Shown here: piece by piece, positions 25,641 to 37,357 of the stretch
Layout: each line of letters opens with the position of its first letter
Position numbering within the stretch: the first letter of the stretch is position 1
Source: Siderastrea radians
Taxonomy: Eukaryota; Cnidaria; Anthozoa; Scleractinia; Rhizangiidae
Length of the DNA stretch: 64,000 nucleotides
Direction: 5' to 3'
Assembly (NCBI GenBank): GCA_964017195.1
Contig: OZ024900.1
Span: 33,434,641 to 33,498,640 of the forward strand
Made by a program: the position numbers and the translations under genes
Notes under the pieces: generated by a model
What the model saw: only the letters and a program-made list of their open reading frames with translations
The model's database searches: none
What the model was told of the DNA's origin: nothing

Positions 25641-25738
25641 AAAGTAGACCCCTGCCATCCCGACCTTCTCGTTATTTTGAGCACAAACCCATTTTCCTTG
25701 GACACAATGGTTTCGAACGACCGCTTTCTGTATTAAAC

Positions 25739-26010
25739 TTTATTCTGTTCGTAACAATTTCCCCACTCACTCCCTTGTTCGTCATCCCCCACTCTTTCCC
25801 CTGTTCGTAATAATTCCCCACCCCCTCCCTTGTTCGCAATACTTTCCTCACTCCCTTCCGTGTTCGTAATAATTCGGCCACTCCGTCCCCTGTTCGTAAT
25901 AATTCCCCACCCCTCCCTTGTTCGTAATAATCTCCCCACTCCTCCCCTGTTCGTATAATTCCCCACTCCCTCCCCTGTTCGTAATAATTCCCCCCTCCTT
26001 CCTTGTAGTA
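25739..26010. repeat. GTTCGTAATAATTCC minisatellite (gene 3 3' flank)
   Basis: About nine units of 25-30 bp: 'cctgttcgtaataattcc' followed by 'ccactcc(c)tcc'. The 116-codon Gly/Glu/Tyr-rich minus-strand ORF (25672-26022) is this repeat in translation. It lies about 0.95 kb beyond exon 3 of gene 3. Confidence 0.88.
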
Positions 26011-26947
26011 CCTGCCACGCAAGCTATTTGTAATAACTGAAATATCCGTACAAGCGAGGTGTTCGGAAAGCGACAGTTGACTGCAGCTTGTGCAAAACTA
26101 AAGGGAGATCTTCGTTCACATTACGCTTGAATTTTGTGACTTTTATGTTCTTGCTCAATGCTCAAATTAAAAACTCTCAATCTTGAGTTTTAACTTCGAC
26201 AGTTTAAGACTGTCATTTAAATTACATAAATTGCAAAATAAAGATTTCGTATTAGCAAATCGCGAAAACAAAGGTAACATCTGCTTCTGGAAACACTACT
26301 GGTGCAAGTCAAAAAAATTATAAAAGCAAATCCAAGGTGGGGGGGGGGGGAGGGAAGGGAGGAGCGGAGGAGAGGCCAGGGACGACTCCAGGTTTTAAAA
26401 AGCCGAAATTAATTTGCATTAAAATTGTAGGCCCTAGAAGTTCTAAGTGTAGTTAAGTGTTCGGTGGGTCAAACCCTATATGGTAAATAACGTTGTCTAT
26501 TAAAACATTAGCAAACCATCCCAGGTTTATTAGCAAACGGCCCCAGGTTTTTAAAAAGCCAAAATACTAGGCCTTAGAAGTTCCAAGTGTAGATAGACCT
26601 TCAGTAGTTCAAACCCTATATGGTAAATAAAGTTGTCTGTTGGAGAAGTAGAAAACCATCTCTTTTGCAAATTTAGACCATAATTAAGTCAGTTTTAGGT
26701 TAATGTGACAAAAAGATGCTTTGCGGCAGGATACTTGACCGAACTAACAGCATGTTTATTTAACAAAATGTTCTTTCTTACACAGACGTAAACTACTGTT
26801 ACTTTTAGAGGGGAATCAAACGTGGAATCATTTGAATTCACAGTGCTTAAAATTATTACAGCGTTTTACCTTAAAGCGTTCTATCTAGACATTTCGCAAT
26901 ACTGTGACTTCCCTTGTGTAAGTAGAACAGTTTTCGAGAGTCATGAT

Positions 26948-29900
26948 TTAGGACTGGGCCCTAGATACTTCCTCGATGATTATCCGGGACACTGAACCCC
27001 ATCCAGTGTTAGCATTACCCAAGGTATTCCCACTCGGACACTGTCCTACCCATAATTCCATGCTAACCGCGCCTTGTGGGATATTCTCACAGTAGCCCTC
27101 AAATGATCGGTGATGAAGCAGGTCAGGATTCCCAGATGACCAGTCGTTGTACACAACAGCCTCTATTGTCATTGGTCCACTGCATTCGTTACCATTGAAC
27201 TTGAAGTACCAGCGGTTACACTTTGCATCGCCATGGACTCTCATGTTTCCCTGGAAAGAGACTTTGAGTGCTGTACCGGACTGCAGCTTGTTAAACGAAC
27301 AATCCTGCAAGAATGAAATCAAAGGAAAACAGAGTCAGATTGTAAGTCTCAATGGTGTTAACCGTCAGATAGCTTTAATTTTAGTCGTCAAGCAATATAT
27401 GAGAACGGCTTTTTTACCGACAACCGTGAACGACGTCAAATCGATAAAATTTTAATAGTTAACTGACTGACCAATTCTTGGTGTTCACTGTCACGCCATA
27501 AAATTTTAAAATCGAAACCTGTGAATGAAAGAAGCCAAGAATTTGTAATGTTATAGAAGATACACAACAAAACAACTTCACGAAGTTTCAGATCCGTATG
27601 GTTTTCCGTTGTTGAGTTATTTGCCGAAACGTTCGACTGAAATTTGTAGAGCTCAGTATGGAAACGCCATGTTGGTGTCCCTCGGAGGGGCACAAACATG
27701 GCCGCCGGAAATCAATGAAAACATCTAGAATTCAATTCTACTCTTTAAGCGATTACTTTGTCTCGTGAACTACTATACAATCATATTACTTTCCCTCCTA
27801 GTGCTTTAACTGTCCAAACAGCTGAAAATCACAAGGAGAGTCCTTTTTTGCGTAGGAGAAAGCTTTGTCACGGACGCTGTGTTGGTGTCACGTAGGATGA
27901 AAAGACAGAAATTTAACATCTGTATTTTTAAAACGGAATACGCTACCGGGCTGGAAACTTGTGAAAAGACATATTTTAAAGTCATCTTCAACCTGGTGGG
28001 GATATAAAATCTGAAGACCTCGCGATTTATGATTTTAGAATTTTATGACGTCACGTGAAAACCAGCAATAAGGTTAATTTTTACTGTCAACTGAAATTGG
28101 TTAGTCTGAACGAGTTTTACCTTCAAAAAAGTAGAAATTTACGTGTCATCCCCCAAAATGATTTAACTTAACATTAAAGGTTTGCCTTGGCTGTTTCAAG
28201 AAACACATACAAATGCCAACACTCCTTCTTTAAATAATTCTTTCCTCTACAAGGTTTTCTTTTCTCAGCGCATTGAGATACACAATGTAACTAGAACTTT
28301 CTTTTCGCAACCTTGGTATAAAGCAATTATTTAGGCTTTGTTTTTCCATTACTTTTATCTTCCCGTTGTCAGTTCCGTCGTTGTTTTTCCACACACATTG
28401 TTTCCAGTTGGTTTGTGGCACTGCACTAGCCGGACTTGCTTTTACGCTTTCTCCTTTCTCTCCCTTGTCTCCTTTCTTTCCTTGAGCTCCCACAATTCCA
28501 GGCTCTCCTTTTATTCCCATCATTCCTGGTGGCCCGCTCTTCCCACGAGGCCCTTCAGGACCTCTCTCCCCTTTTGATCCCGACATTCCTTGTGCTCCCT
28601 TGTCTCCAGTCTGTCCTTTAGCTCCATCCCTTCCCTGTGGGCCTTGCGTCCCCGGAACGCCAGGCATTCCCGGCATGCCATTTGATCCTGGAATGCCTGG
28701 AAAACCATGACCAATTATGGATTTCTAGAAAATACATAGGATTTGTTTAGACAACAAAACACAGGACCAAAACAAAAACAAAAACAATCTTCTTATGTTT
28801 ACCAGCAATCTGTCAAACATCAATGCGTGAGACTGATAATATAAAAAATTGTTTTGGCACATAGAGGGGTCGATCAAAGACAGGCAATTCCAAAAGACCA
28901 TAGTGAATAAATAAAGGAAGATAATCCGAAGGAAGTAGCGTAGAGAGGTTTTGAATATTTATGCAGGGTTATGATAACTATTAAAGCGGGGAAATTTTGA
29001 CTGGTCAGCCTAACAATTTTTCTCTCATAAACGATCGGTTAAACTAAGTTGTCTTGATTAGTACGGTGACCCCTCTACCAGGGAAAACTTCTATCAACAT
29101 AAACAGGCCATCAGTTATTTAATGGATGGACAAAGTTAGAAAGGAAGCTGTATGGGAGGCGGCAAAGAGGGCGAGAAATGACCTGCTTGCATTATTCGCT
29201 CTCTTGAGATTGGGTGAAGTAGCAGCTGCCAGTAAGCTCTTTAGAGCCGAATGGCTTAAGAACATTACAGCTCTAAAAGGTAAAAGTTCGTTTGAGGCTA
29301 AACTAAATAACGCAGCTGCTGCATTTGAAAGATATTGAAATGAAAAGAACCTTATGAGCTTAATTTTAATTAATCCTTCTGATAATCGTAAAAGAAGCTT
29401 ACGAGTATATATATATATATACGTTTCTTATAAAAGAGGCTTATAAGAGCTGCTGTACATTCCTGAAGACGGATCAGGGGCTATTTAAAGCTGCTTGTAC
29501 ACAACTATGTAATACTCCTGGTAATACTCTGTGTAAAATTAATCCTGAAAATCTGGAATATTCTTGCTGTCGTCTTGATAAGGTTCAGAAAAATGTTTAC
29601 CCCCTTTAAAGCTAGTTTCAGTCGAAAGAGTGGTATTGTGTACATCGGTGCTCTTAAGTTAGAAAATATTCAAAAGTATTTGACATGTTTGAGGATAGCG
29701 AGTAACTTCTAGCTAGGATGGCGAGTTAACTTCCAGCTAAGGTTACTATCCTAATACAAACTACGAAAACAAAACCTCCCTAAAATCAAGCTTGTGCTAG
29801 TTGGGCGAGTCTCCTGGTTCGAATTTGTGCCAATATCTCCATATTCCCGCAAAAATTTGCTTTCTATTCGAAAACAGGTCTTCTTCAAGGTTGTCACCCA

Positions 29901-30059
29901 TGTTACAGCCAGCTGAGTAAATTGTTGTGCGTTTGTACTGACCTCGCATAAATCCTTCGAAGCGTCGGTTTTCTGTTGAAGTGGTGGCTTTGTTGTTGTT
30001 GCCAGTGCACCCACTGACAAACAGAGGACCACCAAGACAGCGAAAAGTAACTTTGACAT
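26948..30059 (-). CDS. CTHRC1-like secreted collagen gene, copy 3 (intact)
   Basis: Exons: 29943-30059 (39 aa), 28353-28724 (124 aa), 26948-27304 (118 aa plus stop); about 281 aa, all junctions phase 0. Exon 1 has the M-S-K-L-L-F-A-V signal peptide, likely cleaved near G-A-L-A, then K-P-P-L-Q-Q-K-T-D and D-L-C-E. An in-frame ATG seven codons upstream (30080) could be used instead. Exon 2 encodes 29 uninterrupted Gly-X-Y triplets, then the Q-C-V-W segment. Exon 3 carries D-C-S-F-N-K-L, K-C-N-R-W-Y-F-K-F, E-C-S-G-P, E-G-Y-C-E-N, W-V-G-Q-C and V-S-R-I-I-I-E-E, the signature of the CTHRC1 C-terminal domain. Human CTHRC1 is known as a secreted trimeric glycoprotein acting in Wnt/PCP and TGF-beta contexts; an extracellular role here is inferred. 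Acceptors TTTCTAG and TTCTTGCAG, donors GTCAGT and GTAATG. Confidence 0.87.
27476..28065. mobile_element. ~590-bp MITE in intron 2 of copy 3
   Basis: The ends are inverted: left 'ttggtgttcactgtcacg' plus 'ccataaaattttaaaatc', right reverse complement 'ctggttttcacgtgacgtca' plus 'taaaattctaaaatc'. Paralogous introns read continuously ('ctgaccaataaggttaattt'); here this is split with CAAT at both sides, suggesting a 3-4-bp target duplication. Short ORFs inside (27436-27699, 27806-27991) are not conserved. Confidence 0.7.
29126..29338 (+). CDS. Small ORF of unknown function, antisense in intron 1 of copy 3
   Basis: 70 codons (M-D-K-V-R-K to F-E-R-Y), Ala/Leu-rich and predicted mostly helical: A-A-K-R-A-R-N-D-L-L-A-L-F-A-L-L, then A-S-K-L-F-R-A-E-W-L-K-N. 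Paralogous sequence at 46578-46795, 63752-63960 and (3' half only) 21585-21690 contains stops or frameshifts, e.g. TAG inside the L-F-A-L-L segment at 46655. It may be a relic exon of another gene carried within the duplicated unit. I do not recognise the family; being a real gene is uncertain. Confidence 0.25.
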   Translation: MDKVRKEAVWEAAKRARNDLLALFALLRLGEVAAASKLFRAEWLKNITALKGKSSFEAKLNNAAAAFERY

Positions 30060-30344
30060 GCCAAAGAATGCGCGAACCATCTGCGTCTGCTGTAAGGATA
30101 TGTGCTTGTTTTGCAAAAACGAGTCTTTTTGTAAACGGCTGAATTTGATTGATGTGTCTTTCAGAAGAAGAATGCCGAAGAATGTTGGTGATTTGCCATC
30201 ATTATTGTCACTAAGCACATGATAGTCCCCAGAAAGCGGGTTAATTCAAAAGACCTTAGAGCTCCGTGCCAAGTAAATCAGAGCATTAAGGCCCCCACTA
30301 CTGAGGAATGGTAAAGAATCCGCCAGCACTGTGTGTCTACTGTA

Positions 30345-30760
30345 ATCCCCCGGGGGGGGGGGTACTCCCATGTAAAACCTATATAGGTATGTGCCGCTGT
30401 GAAGGGTATCGTTTTCAATCAATTTGCTCTGGGATAGGGTATAGAAATCAGGGCGTTTCGGTCTACAAAATGCTATCTGATTACCGGGAAACTAATAGGT
30501 GGTGTGAAAAATTTAGTCCAAAATGGGTTTGAAAAACTCGGAAATGCAAAATCTAAATGAAATCGTGACAACTTTCTTGATCGAGAAATGTTTTTTATTG
30601 AGCGCACTGCGGGGTTATAGATAGCTGGAAAATAGCTTATCTGGGATAGGGTAGGGATTTTGGGCATCTAGTCTAGAATAGGGTATCAAAAACTACCCGG
30701 AAAGTGGTCTGGTATAGGTTAAGGATTTCAGCTGCATAGCCCCACCAAAATTTTTACCTA
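30345..30760. mobile_element. Inserted repeat with CCCCCGGGGG-GTACTCC end (copy 3 upstream)
   Basis: Begins 'cccccggggggggggg' plus 'gtactcccatg' and is paralogous to 41147-41566, which lies at the same place upstream of copy 4. In copy 4 the far end reads 'gtaccccctccccgg', the inverse of the start, so this is probably a TIR element. In copy 3 that far end is lost. Confidence 0.6.
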
Positions 30761-31069
30761 AATTTTTTAACATTTTATTCGGCGACTATGTCTGTTAATT
30801 AAATTGATGTGTCATTCAGAAGCTGAATATTGGTGATTTGCTGTCATGATTGTCACTTTGCACATTAGAGTCCCCAGCGACCTCAGGGCATCAAAGTCCC
30901 AAAATACACAGGCATGGTAAAGAATACGCCAGCACTCTGCCCTCTACTGTAACAATAATTCCCGATTGTTCAGGGGTGATATTCTTTATTTTAAGCCGAA
31001 ATTTCTTTGATGTGTCAGTCGGACACTGCATATTGTTAAATTGCCGTCCATTGTGATATATCATGTTAG

Positions 31070-31330
31070 GTAACACTAGGACACTTAGACCAAGCTATGG
31101 ACTGATTTTCCAGCAATGCATATTTCTTGGGAAAACCCAGATTATGGAGTCCTTAACCCCCTTGCTGGGGTCTCTAATGTGATATGTCACAATGGACGGC
31201 ATATCAATCATATCAGTTTTATTATGGAATCCTTAATCCTGGATGACGAAGTCCTCAACCCCTTTGCTGGGGACTATAACATGTCCATAGCTTGGACTAT
31301 AACAGTCCATAGCTTGGTCTAAGTGTCCTA
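31070..31330. repeat. Locally inverted spacer segment flanked by inverted 25-bp arms
   Basis: Between 'taacactaggacacttagac' (31071) and its reverse complement ending near 31337, the ~200-bp block with 'ccccttgctgggg' motifs is reversed relative to copy 4 (41930-42140) and copy 5, while the sequence outside keeps the same direction. Seen by direct comparison of the copies. Confidence 0.7.
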
Positions 31331-31819
31331 GTGTTACCTATCACATGAAACGCGAAAATTGGTAAAAGAGAAATTTAAAGAAATAAAAGGAATATATTTA
31401 ACGAATAAGAATTGAGAGAAGCAAATGGGTCTTCTCATTTATTCTGCTGCTGTTTTCACCAGAATAAAATACATATATCAGTTGATTTCTCATCTCAGTG
31501 TCACACCCAAGCAAAATCATAATTCAGTCGCCAAAACCTTTTTCACGAAAAAAATAGAGAAGGCAAACGCGAAAATATTAACGTGGAGGGAGCTCTGGAG
31601 AGTGGGGGGGGGGGGGGGATGGGGGCGGTGCGGAATTTCTGTCCGTGACCACTTTCCTACCCAGACAGTTAACCAGTCAGGGTTAAATTTTGTCCGGCTT
31701 TGCCAGTTCTCCCCGGGTGTACTCCTAACGGTGGGTTACACGGGGTGGTCTGTGCAAAAGAGGTGCTACTGTTTTATGCTGGCTGTATAAAAAAGAATTG
31801 GAAACTTTTAGGCTTATCT

Positions 31820-32520
31820 TTGAAGTATAAGAAAGAAATGCAATTGTTGTTGTTCAAGTATGTGGAAGGAGCACCATTGCCATACCATTTGGTATATGGA
31901 AGGGTCCGCGTTTCAACCTCTTGAAGTCAGAGAAACTACTTTGCAAACCGTGGTTTTTTGAGGGGGGGGGGGTGGGGGAGACTTTTATCCTTTAAGGAAG
32001 TTCTCTTTTTTTACCTATTAAAACAGGTAAAACTTTAAAAGATAGTATGGGGGAAAAAAGACTTAAATATCTAGACCAAAACTCAATTAAATTTTTAGTC
32101 TTACATGGGGTTCTAATATATAATTGTATATAAAGAAATCGCCTGTAAAAGGTCGGAATTTTTTTCATCCCTTGGACAACAATCACAAAGCCGTATAATT
32201 TCTATTAAGTTTAAAATTCCTAAGGCTTCTAGATAAAAAAAAGGACGTCTGATAAATTCAGATCCAAAACCTAATTCTGTGGTGTCCATCTATTAAACAT
32301 TAATTTTAAATTTTAATTGAACTTACCTTCAATTTTTATTAATTTTAAAATTCGTCTGATTCAATTCCCCCCACTCCATTTTTTTCTTTACCTTCACTTT
32401 GAAAATCGCGAACAGATTTATAGGAGTTGCGCTACAAACCTATTAACGCATTTTTTGTTTGAATGAAATATATATATCATGGAGGTAATTAAGAAAATTG
32501 GCTAAAACGTAGGGATCTGA
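31820..32520. other. Insertion-specific sequence, no gene seen
   Basis: Starts where homology with the other spacers breaks ('aaaaagaattggaaa'). AT-rich, with a poly-G tract near 31963. No credible ORF. Confidence 0.4.
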
Positions 32521-32529
32521 CCAGACAGC

Positions 32530-33540
32530 CCACTCCACTGGCTGTAAGAATGTTTGGAAAATAGCCACCGAAACCTGCTCCTTTTTAGCTACCGAATAAA
32601 ATCGGATCTTGAACTGTGGCCATAACTGAGTGTATAAAGGGGTGTTTGAAAATAACCACCAAAGACTGTTCCTTCTTAACCACTACACGAAACCACAGCT
32701 CAATTGAAGCCTTTTAGCTGACTTTAAGGATGTTTGGAAAATAACCACCAAAAACTGCTCCTTTTTAACCACGGCATGAAATTAATATTGAACCGTGGCC
32801 TTTTAACTGGCTGTAAGGGTTGTTTGAAAATGAAGACTTAAAACTGTTCCTTTTTAACTTCCGCATGAAATTATAGATGAATCGCGGCCTTTTTGTCGGG
32901 CTGTAGCGTTGTTTGGAAAATAACCACCGAAAACGGCTGCCTTTTAACCGCCGCATGAAATTAATGTTGAATTGTGCAGGCCTTTTAACTGACGGTAAAA
33001 AACGTTTGAAGATTACCACCAAAAACTGCTCCTTTTTAACCAGCGCATCAAATCGTTATTAACTATTAACAAAAAAAAAACACCAAAAGCTCTCCCTTTT
33101 TAACCACCCCATGAAATTCATGTTGAGTCATGGCGTTTTAACTGGCCGTAAGGGGTGTTTAGAAAAAAACAACCAAAAATGCTCCTTTTTTGACCACCGT
33201 AAGAAATTAATAACCACCAAAAATTGCGCCTTGTTGACCACTGCATGAAGTTAAAGCCGGACCGTAGCATTTTAACTGGCTGTTAGTGATGCCGTTTGTA
33301 AATAACCACAAAAGCTTCCCCATTTTAACCGCTTATGAAAATAACCGTCAAAAACTACTCCTTTTGAAACACCTCATGAAGATAACGTTGAACCGTGGCT
33401 GTATGGGGTGTTTGAAAAAAACCAACAAAAGCTGCTCCTTTCAGTTTAAACACCGCATGAAATTAATGTTGAACCGTGGCATTTTAACTGACTGTAAGTG
33501 ATGATAAAAAATAATAAAGAAAAACTGTTCCTTTTTTTCA
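32530..33540. repeat. Degenerate tandem repeat, ~90-bp period
   Basis: About eleven units sharing 'ttaactggctgtaagg(g)tg', 'tttgaaaataaccaccaaaa', 'ctgctcctttttaaccac' and 'gcatgaaattaatgttgaac'. 'gctcctttt'-type anchors occur near 32576, 32669, 32756, 32848, 33029, 33182, 33434 and 33527. It is not found elsewhere in the window. Confidence 0.85.
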
Positions 33541-33589
33541 CCTTCATGTCTTATAGCGGAGCCTGCGGGCAAAGCCCGCCAGCGGAGCT

Positions 33590-34435
33590 CCATTGCTAAG
33601 CAAATTTGGTACCCTATCAGGTCCCCTATCAGGAGGAAGTGATGAACTTGGGCCTGGGCACAAGTGCCGGTGTTGGCGAATGAAAAACCGAGGTGTCTGG
33701 CCATCGTGACGTCACATATAAGTCTGCCCCGGAAATTCAAAGGAAAGTTAACAAATGGCTTCCTCGCAAATGTTTACTGTCCAGTTTCTCAAAAAGAACA
33801 GATCAAAGCAATAAAAGAACGAAAGGTATGCTGCATGCTATAACATAAAAAGTATTCTTAATGCATTCTTAATTCTTACTGTAAGAAAAGTTTACGTTTA
33901 AGTGCTAAACATACCCTTCTAGGTTCGCCTTCTATTATACTCAGCTAAACAAACGGACTGATCATTTTTTAGATAAATACTATACCACTTGTTTCAACTT
34001 GGGTACTTTTGTTAAGCTATAGGCTAGTCCGTAGCCAAGTTTCAAGTTTCCCTGTGGTATATAACTGAAATAAACACACTTTTTCGGACGCGGACAACAA
34101 CAATTTTCCCTCATAATTCTTTGATCGCGAAGAATAAACATGACTCTTAAAACATTATTTAAGTGTGATTTTGACGTTAAGACAAAGAGTCACTTCCCTA
34201 TGTCGAAAAAAGGGATGACTAAAATTCCATTACCCAAGAAAACAAGCTTAGCTGAAAGCTTAATAGCACAAAAAATACCTTTGCAGCCCGAACTCTAACA
34301 TAGTTGCCAGCGCCATTTTTGAAGACTCGGCAAACTCGCGCGCTTTTCACCTCGTGACGTCACGATGGCCAGGCACCTCGAACCAGCCGAGCTGGCGAGT
34401 TTAGCACTCCCTCCTGTAACCTATCGATCCGAAAA
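33590..34435. mobile_element. ~840-bp inverted-repeat element ending in GGCCATCGTGACGTCAC
   Basis: The left subterminal 'cgaggtgtctggccatcgtg' (about 33690) plus 'acgtcac' is mirrored at 34350-34378. The arms extend outward with weaker similarity ('caggaggaagtgatgaact' against 'caggagggagtgctaaact'). No ORF of note inside. It lies within the 3.4-kb insertion of the gene 3/gene 4 spacer. Confidence 0.6.
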
Positions 34436-34439
34436 ATTT

Positions 34440-35210
34440 TGGTTGTGACTTCAGCCTACGTCCGTACAGACTCTGGGGGAGGGGGAGGGAAGCCCTAAGA
34501 CAACCCGATCGGGGGTGGAGAATGTGATCTTTTCTTGGCGGGAAATCGCGCGGTGCTTTTGGGCAACCGCGTTTTTCTTAGCGGGAGATCGCATGACCAT
34601 CGTCGCTTTTGAAAAAGAGGTTTTTAAAAAGCTTAAAAATAATGTAGTTTTAAACTTGAGAAAAAATATCTAATATCTGTAAATGGAAAGAAAAAGTTCA
34701 AAAGAATACTGGTAGAAGGCGACAAGTTCAAGTTACAAAAGCTGCCTCAAAGGACTTCATCGCTTTGTTTTCTTCACGGTGGAGAGCTTGCCTTGTTCTG
34801 AAACACAACCGAGTAAGTGAAGTTTTTAAAGTGTTTAAGGTGCATGATTTTGAGTATTACGGTCAAAGAAATTACATTTTGAAATGGAAATTTGATTTAT
34901 GTCTTTAGAAATGTGTCATTTACTTTTGACTGTAAAAAAATTATTAGAAAACGCGCTCAGATTTGTGACAGATGTAGTCTTGAATATTTTGTCATGCACG
35001 GCCGACGGAAGTATAAACTTACGAGTTTTCGAATGAACTTTTTCAAAAATGTTTTCTCTGTTTATTATTTTGGGCTTTTTGAGAAACACTTTTCGAAAGC
35101 GAACGAGCCAAAGAAAGCCCCGAAATATATTTCTGACCGAAAAGTTTCAGGACTATCTTTGAGAAACGAGCACCAGTTTCCTTGGCGGCTCCGCTTTTAG
35201 GCATGGCTAA
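34440..35210. other. No supported gene
   Basis: The 102-codon plus ORF at 34892-35200 (F/K-rich) has no motif and no paralogue elsewhere in the window; it is left uncalled. Homology with the other spacers resumes at about 35210. Confidence 0.35.
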
Positions 35211-35230
35211 ATCTATATATTACGCCATTT

Positions 35231-35366
35231 ATTTACATATGCTGGAAACTGCCAACTGTACAAAATGCGCTTCCTATCACTCACCAACAGATTGATTTGA
35301 TTTACATATGCTGGAAACTGCCAACTGTACAAAATGCGCTTCCTATCACTCACCAACAGATTGAAA
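35231..35366. repeat. Tandem duplication of ~68 bp
   Basis: 'tttacatatgctggaaactg' plus 'ccaactgtacaaaatgcgct' and the following sequence through 'accaacagattga' occurs twice in direct order with no visible differences: a very young duplication or an assembly artefact. Confidence 0.85.
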
Positions 35367-36073
35367 AACACAGCTATAAAAAACACTGTTTTTTGATGGC
35401 CTTGTTTGTTCCTGTCATGTGCATGTTAGTCACTAGTCACGGAACTACACGAAGATTGCTGGTAGTTTATGGAAAAGAAGCAAGGCTGGAAAATTTCACG
35501 GTGCAGTAGTGAAGTGTAAGGCAAAACAATTCGCTTGATGGTAACTGCTCTCCTAGTCTTTGGGCGTATGTCAGGGTTCCAATTTTATTGTGGATTTGCT
35601 CAGAGTAGAGTTCTCGGCGAAAATTTGTCGTTTGAAAGCGATGTCGTGCCTAAATCCTGCCGTTTGTAATTTTTAGCCCTGAATTTAGGAAAACGACTGC
35701 TTCAAATTTTGCTGCTATTTTTCACGTTGCGTGTATCGAAATCGAGTACAGCCTGTCCGATTCAACTAAAACTCCGTTCACACGAACTGATCATGTTGAG
35801 CCACCCCAGCTTAACTTGACTTTCGTGACACACTGGTATAAAATTCTACATTTTACACACTGAGTGTGAAAAGATTTTCCACTTATATGTGGTTTCATAG
35901 CTGAGAATGTTCAAGCCATCAAACAACATTAACCAACTTCATGGCACAAAAACAGTCAGTGTTATCAATAAAGTAGACCCCTTCTATGTATCCGGACTTT
36001 CTCGCTGTTTTGAGCAGAAACCCATTTTCCTTGGACACAGTAGTTTCGAACGCTTGCTTTCTGTATTTTAGTT

Positions 36074-36325
36074 TTTTCTGTTCGTATTGATTCCATCACT
36101 ACCTCCCCTGTTCTTAATAATTAACATTACCCACTCCTTCCCCTGTTCGTTATAATCTCCCACTCCCTCCCCGGTTCGCAGTGATTCTCCAACTCCCTTC
36201 CCTGTTCGTAATAATTCTCCCACTCCGTCCCCTGTTCGTAATAATTTTCCCACTCCCTCCTCTGCTCGTTCTAATCCCCCCACTCCCTCCCCTTGTTGTA
36301 ATAATTCCCCCATTCCTTCCCCTTT
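36074..36325. repeat. GTTCGTAATAATTCC minisatellite (gene 4 3' flank)
   Basis: About eight units of 28-30 bp with the same leader 'ataaagtagacccc(t)' upstream. ORFs through it (136 codons minus, Gly/Glu-rich) are repeat translations. It lies about 1.0 kb beyond exon 3 of gene 4. Confidence 0.87.
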
Positions 36326-37357
36326 TACCGCCTGCCAAGCAGTCTCTTCGTAATAACTGAAATAACCGTAATAGTGAGGTGTTCGGAAAGCGACAGTTGA
36401 CTGCAGCTTGTGCAAAATTAACGGGCGATCTTTGTCACCATTACAATTGAATTTTGGGACTGTTATGCTCATTCTCAATGCTCAAAAAATCTCAGTATTG
36501 TGGTCAAGCAGAGCGATGCCTTAATGTAGTTCTCCATCGATCGCTCTGGCTTTGTTAGGTGAATTGAGTTTTTTGGTGATAAGAAAACTCGTTTCTATGC
36601 AGGCGCAGAGTGTTGTGTCTTCAAAATTTTCCCCCACGCTTAAGCCCAGTATGCCCATGGCACAGGCCCCCAATCACAGACTTTTTCGTCACCGTGATAA
36701 TCCGACAAAATACCGGATTCTCTTTCCTCGTTTTTATGCTTTAAGGTATGCTGGCAGAGTGTGGACAACCCTACTTGTAATCACTCTTTCTTCTTTGCAA
36801 AAATTAAGATTCGTCCAAGTTAAAAAGGCAACAACAAGGTTGGGGGGAGGGGGGCGAGAAACACAGCGACGGCCACGATTTATTAACGGGCCTGAAGATT
36901 CCGGACATTTTCAGCAACGACCCCAGGCCCAGTCAAAAAGCCGAAATACTAATTTGCATTAAAATATTGCATCAAAATTGTAGGCCCTAGAAGTTCTAAG
37001 AGTTTGTAGGTCTTTGGTGGGTAAAGCGCTTTCCGATGGACAAAAATTTGCCTATTAAAACATTAGGAAACCACCTTTTTGCAAAATTAGACCATAATAA
37101 GGTAAGTTTTAAGTTAATGCAAGAAATGGAAGCGGCGTGGCAGGATACTTGACAGAACTAACAACATCTTTATTTAATGAAATTTTCTTACACAGACGTA
37201 AACTATAGGTACTGTTAATTTTAGAGAGAAATCAAACGTGGAATCATTTCGCAATGCTAAAAATTATAACGCGTTTTACCTTAAAGTGCTCTATCTAGAC
37301 ATTTCCCAATACTGTGGCTTGCCTTGTGCAAGTAGAACAGTTTTTGAGAGTCACGAC

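Noticed and set aside
25672..26022. Gly/Glu/Tyr-rich 116-codon ORF, and similar ones at 36068-36478 and 43706-44158
   Set aside because: The minisatellite translates into a Y-E-Q-G/E-W-G-type pattern; its length follows repeat number and the frame is not kept between copies.
33541..33600. Palindromic GCGGGCAAAGCCCGC as a terminator-like hairpin
   Set aside because: Rho-independent terminators do not apply in a eukaryotic nuclear context; it is more likely part of the adjacent inverted-repeat element.
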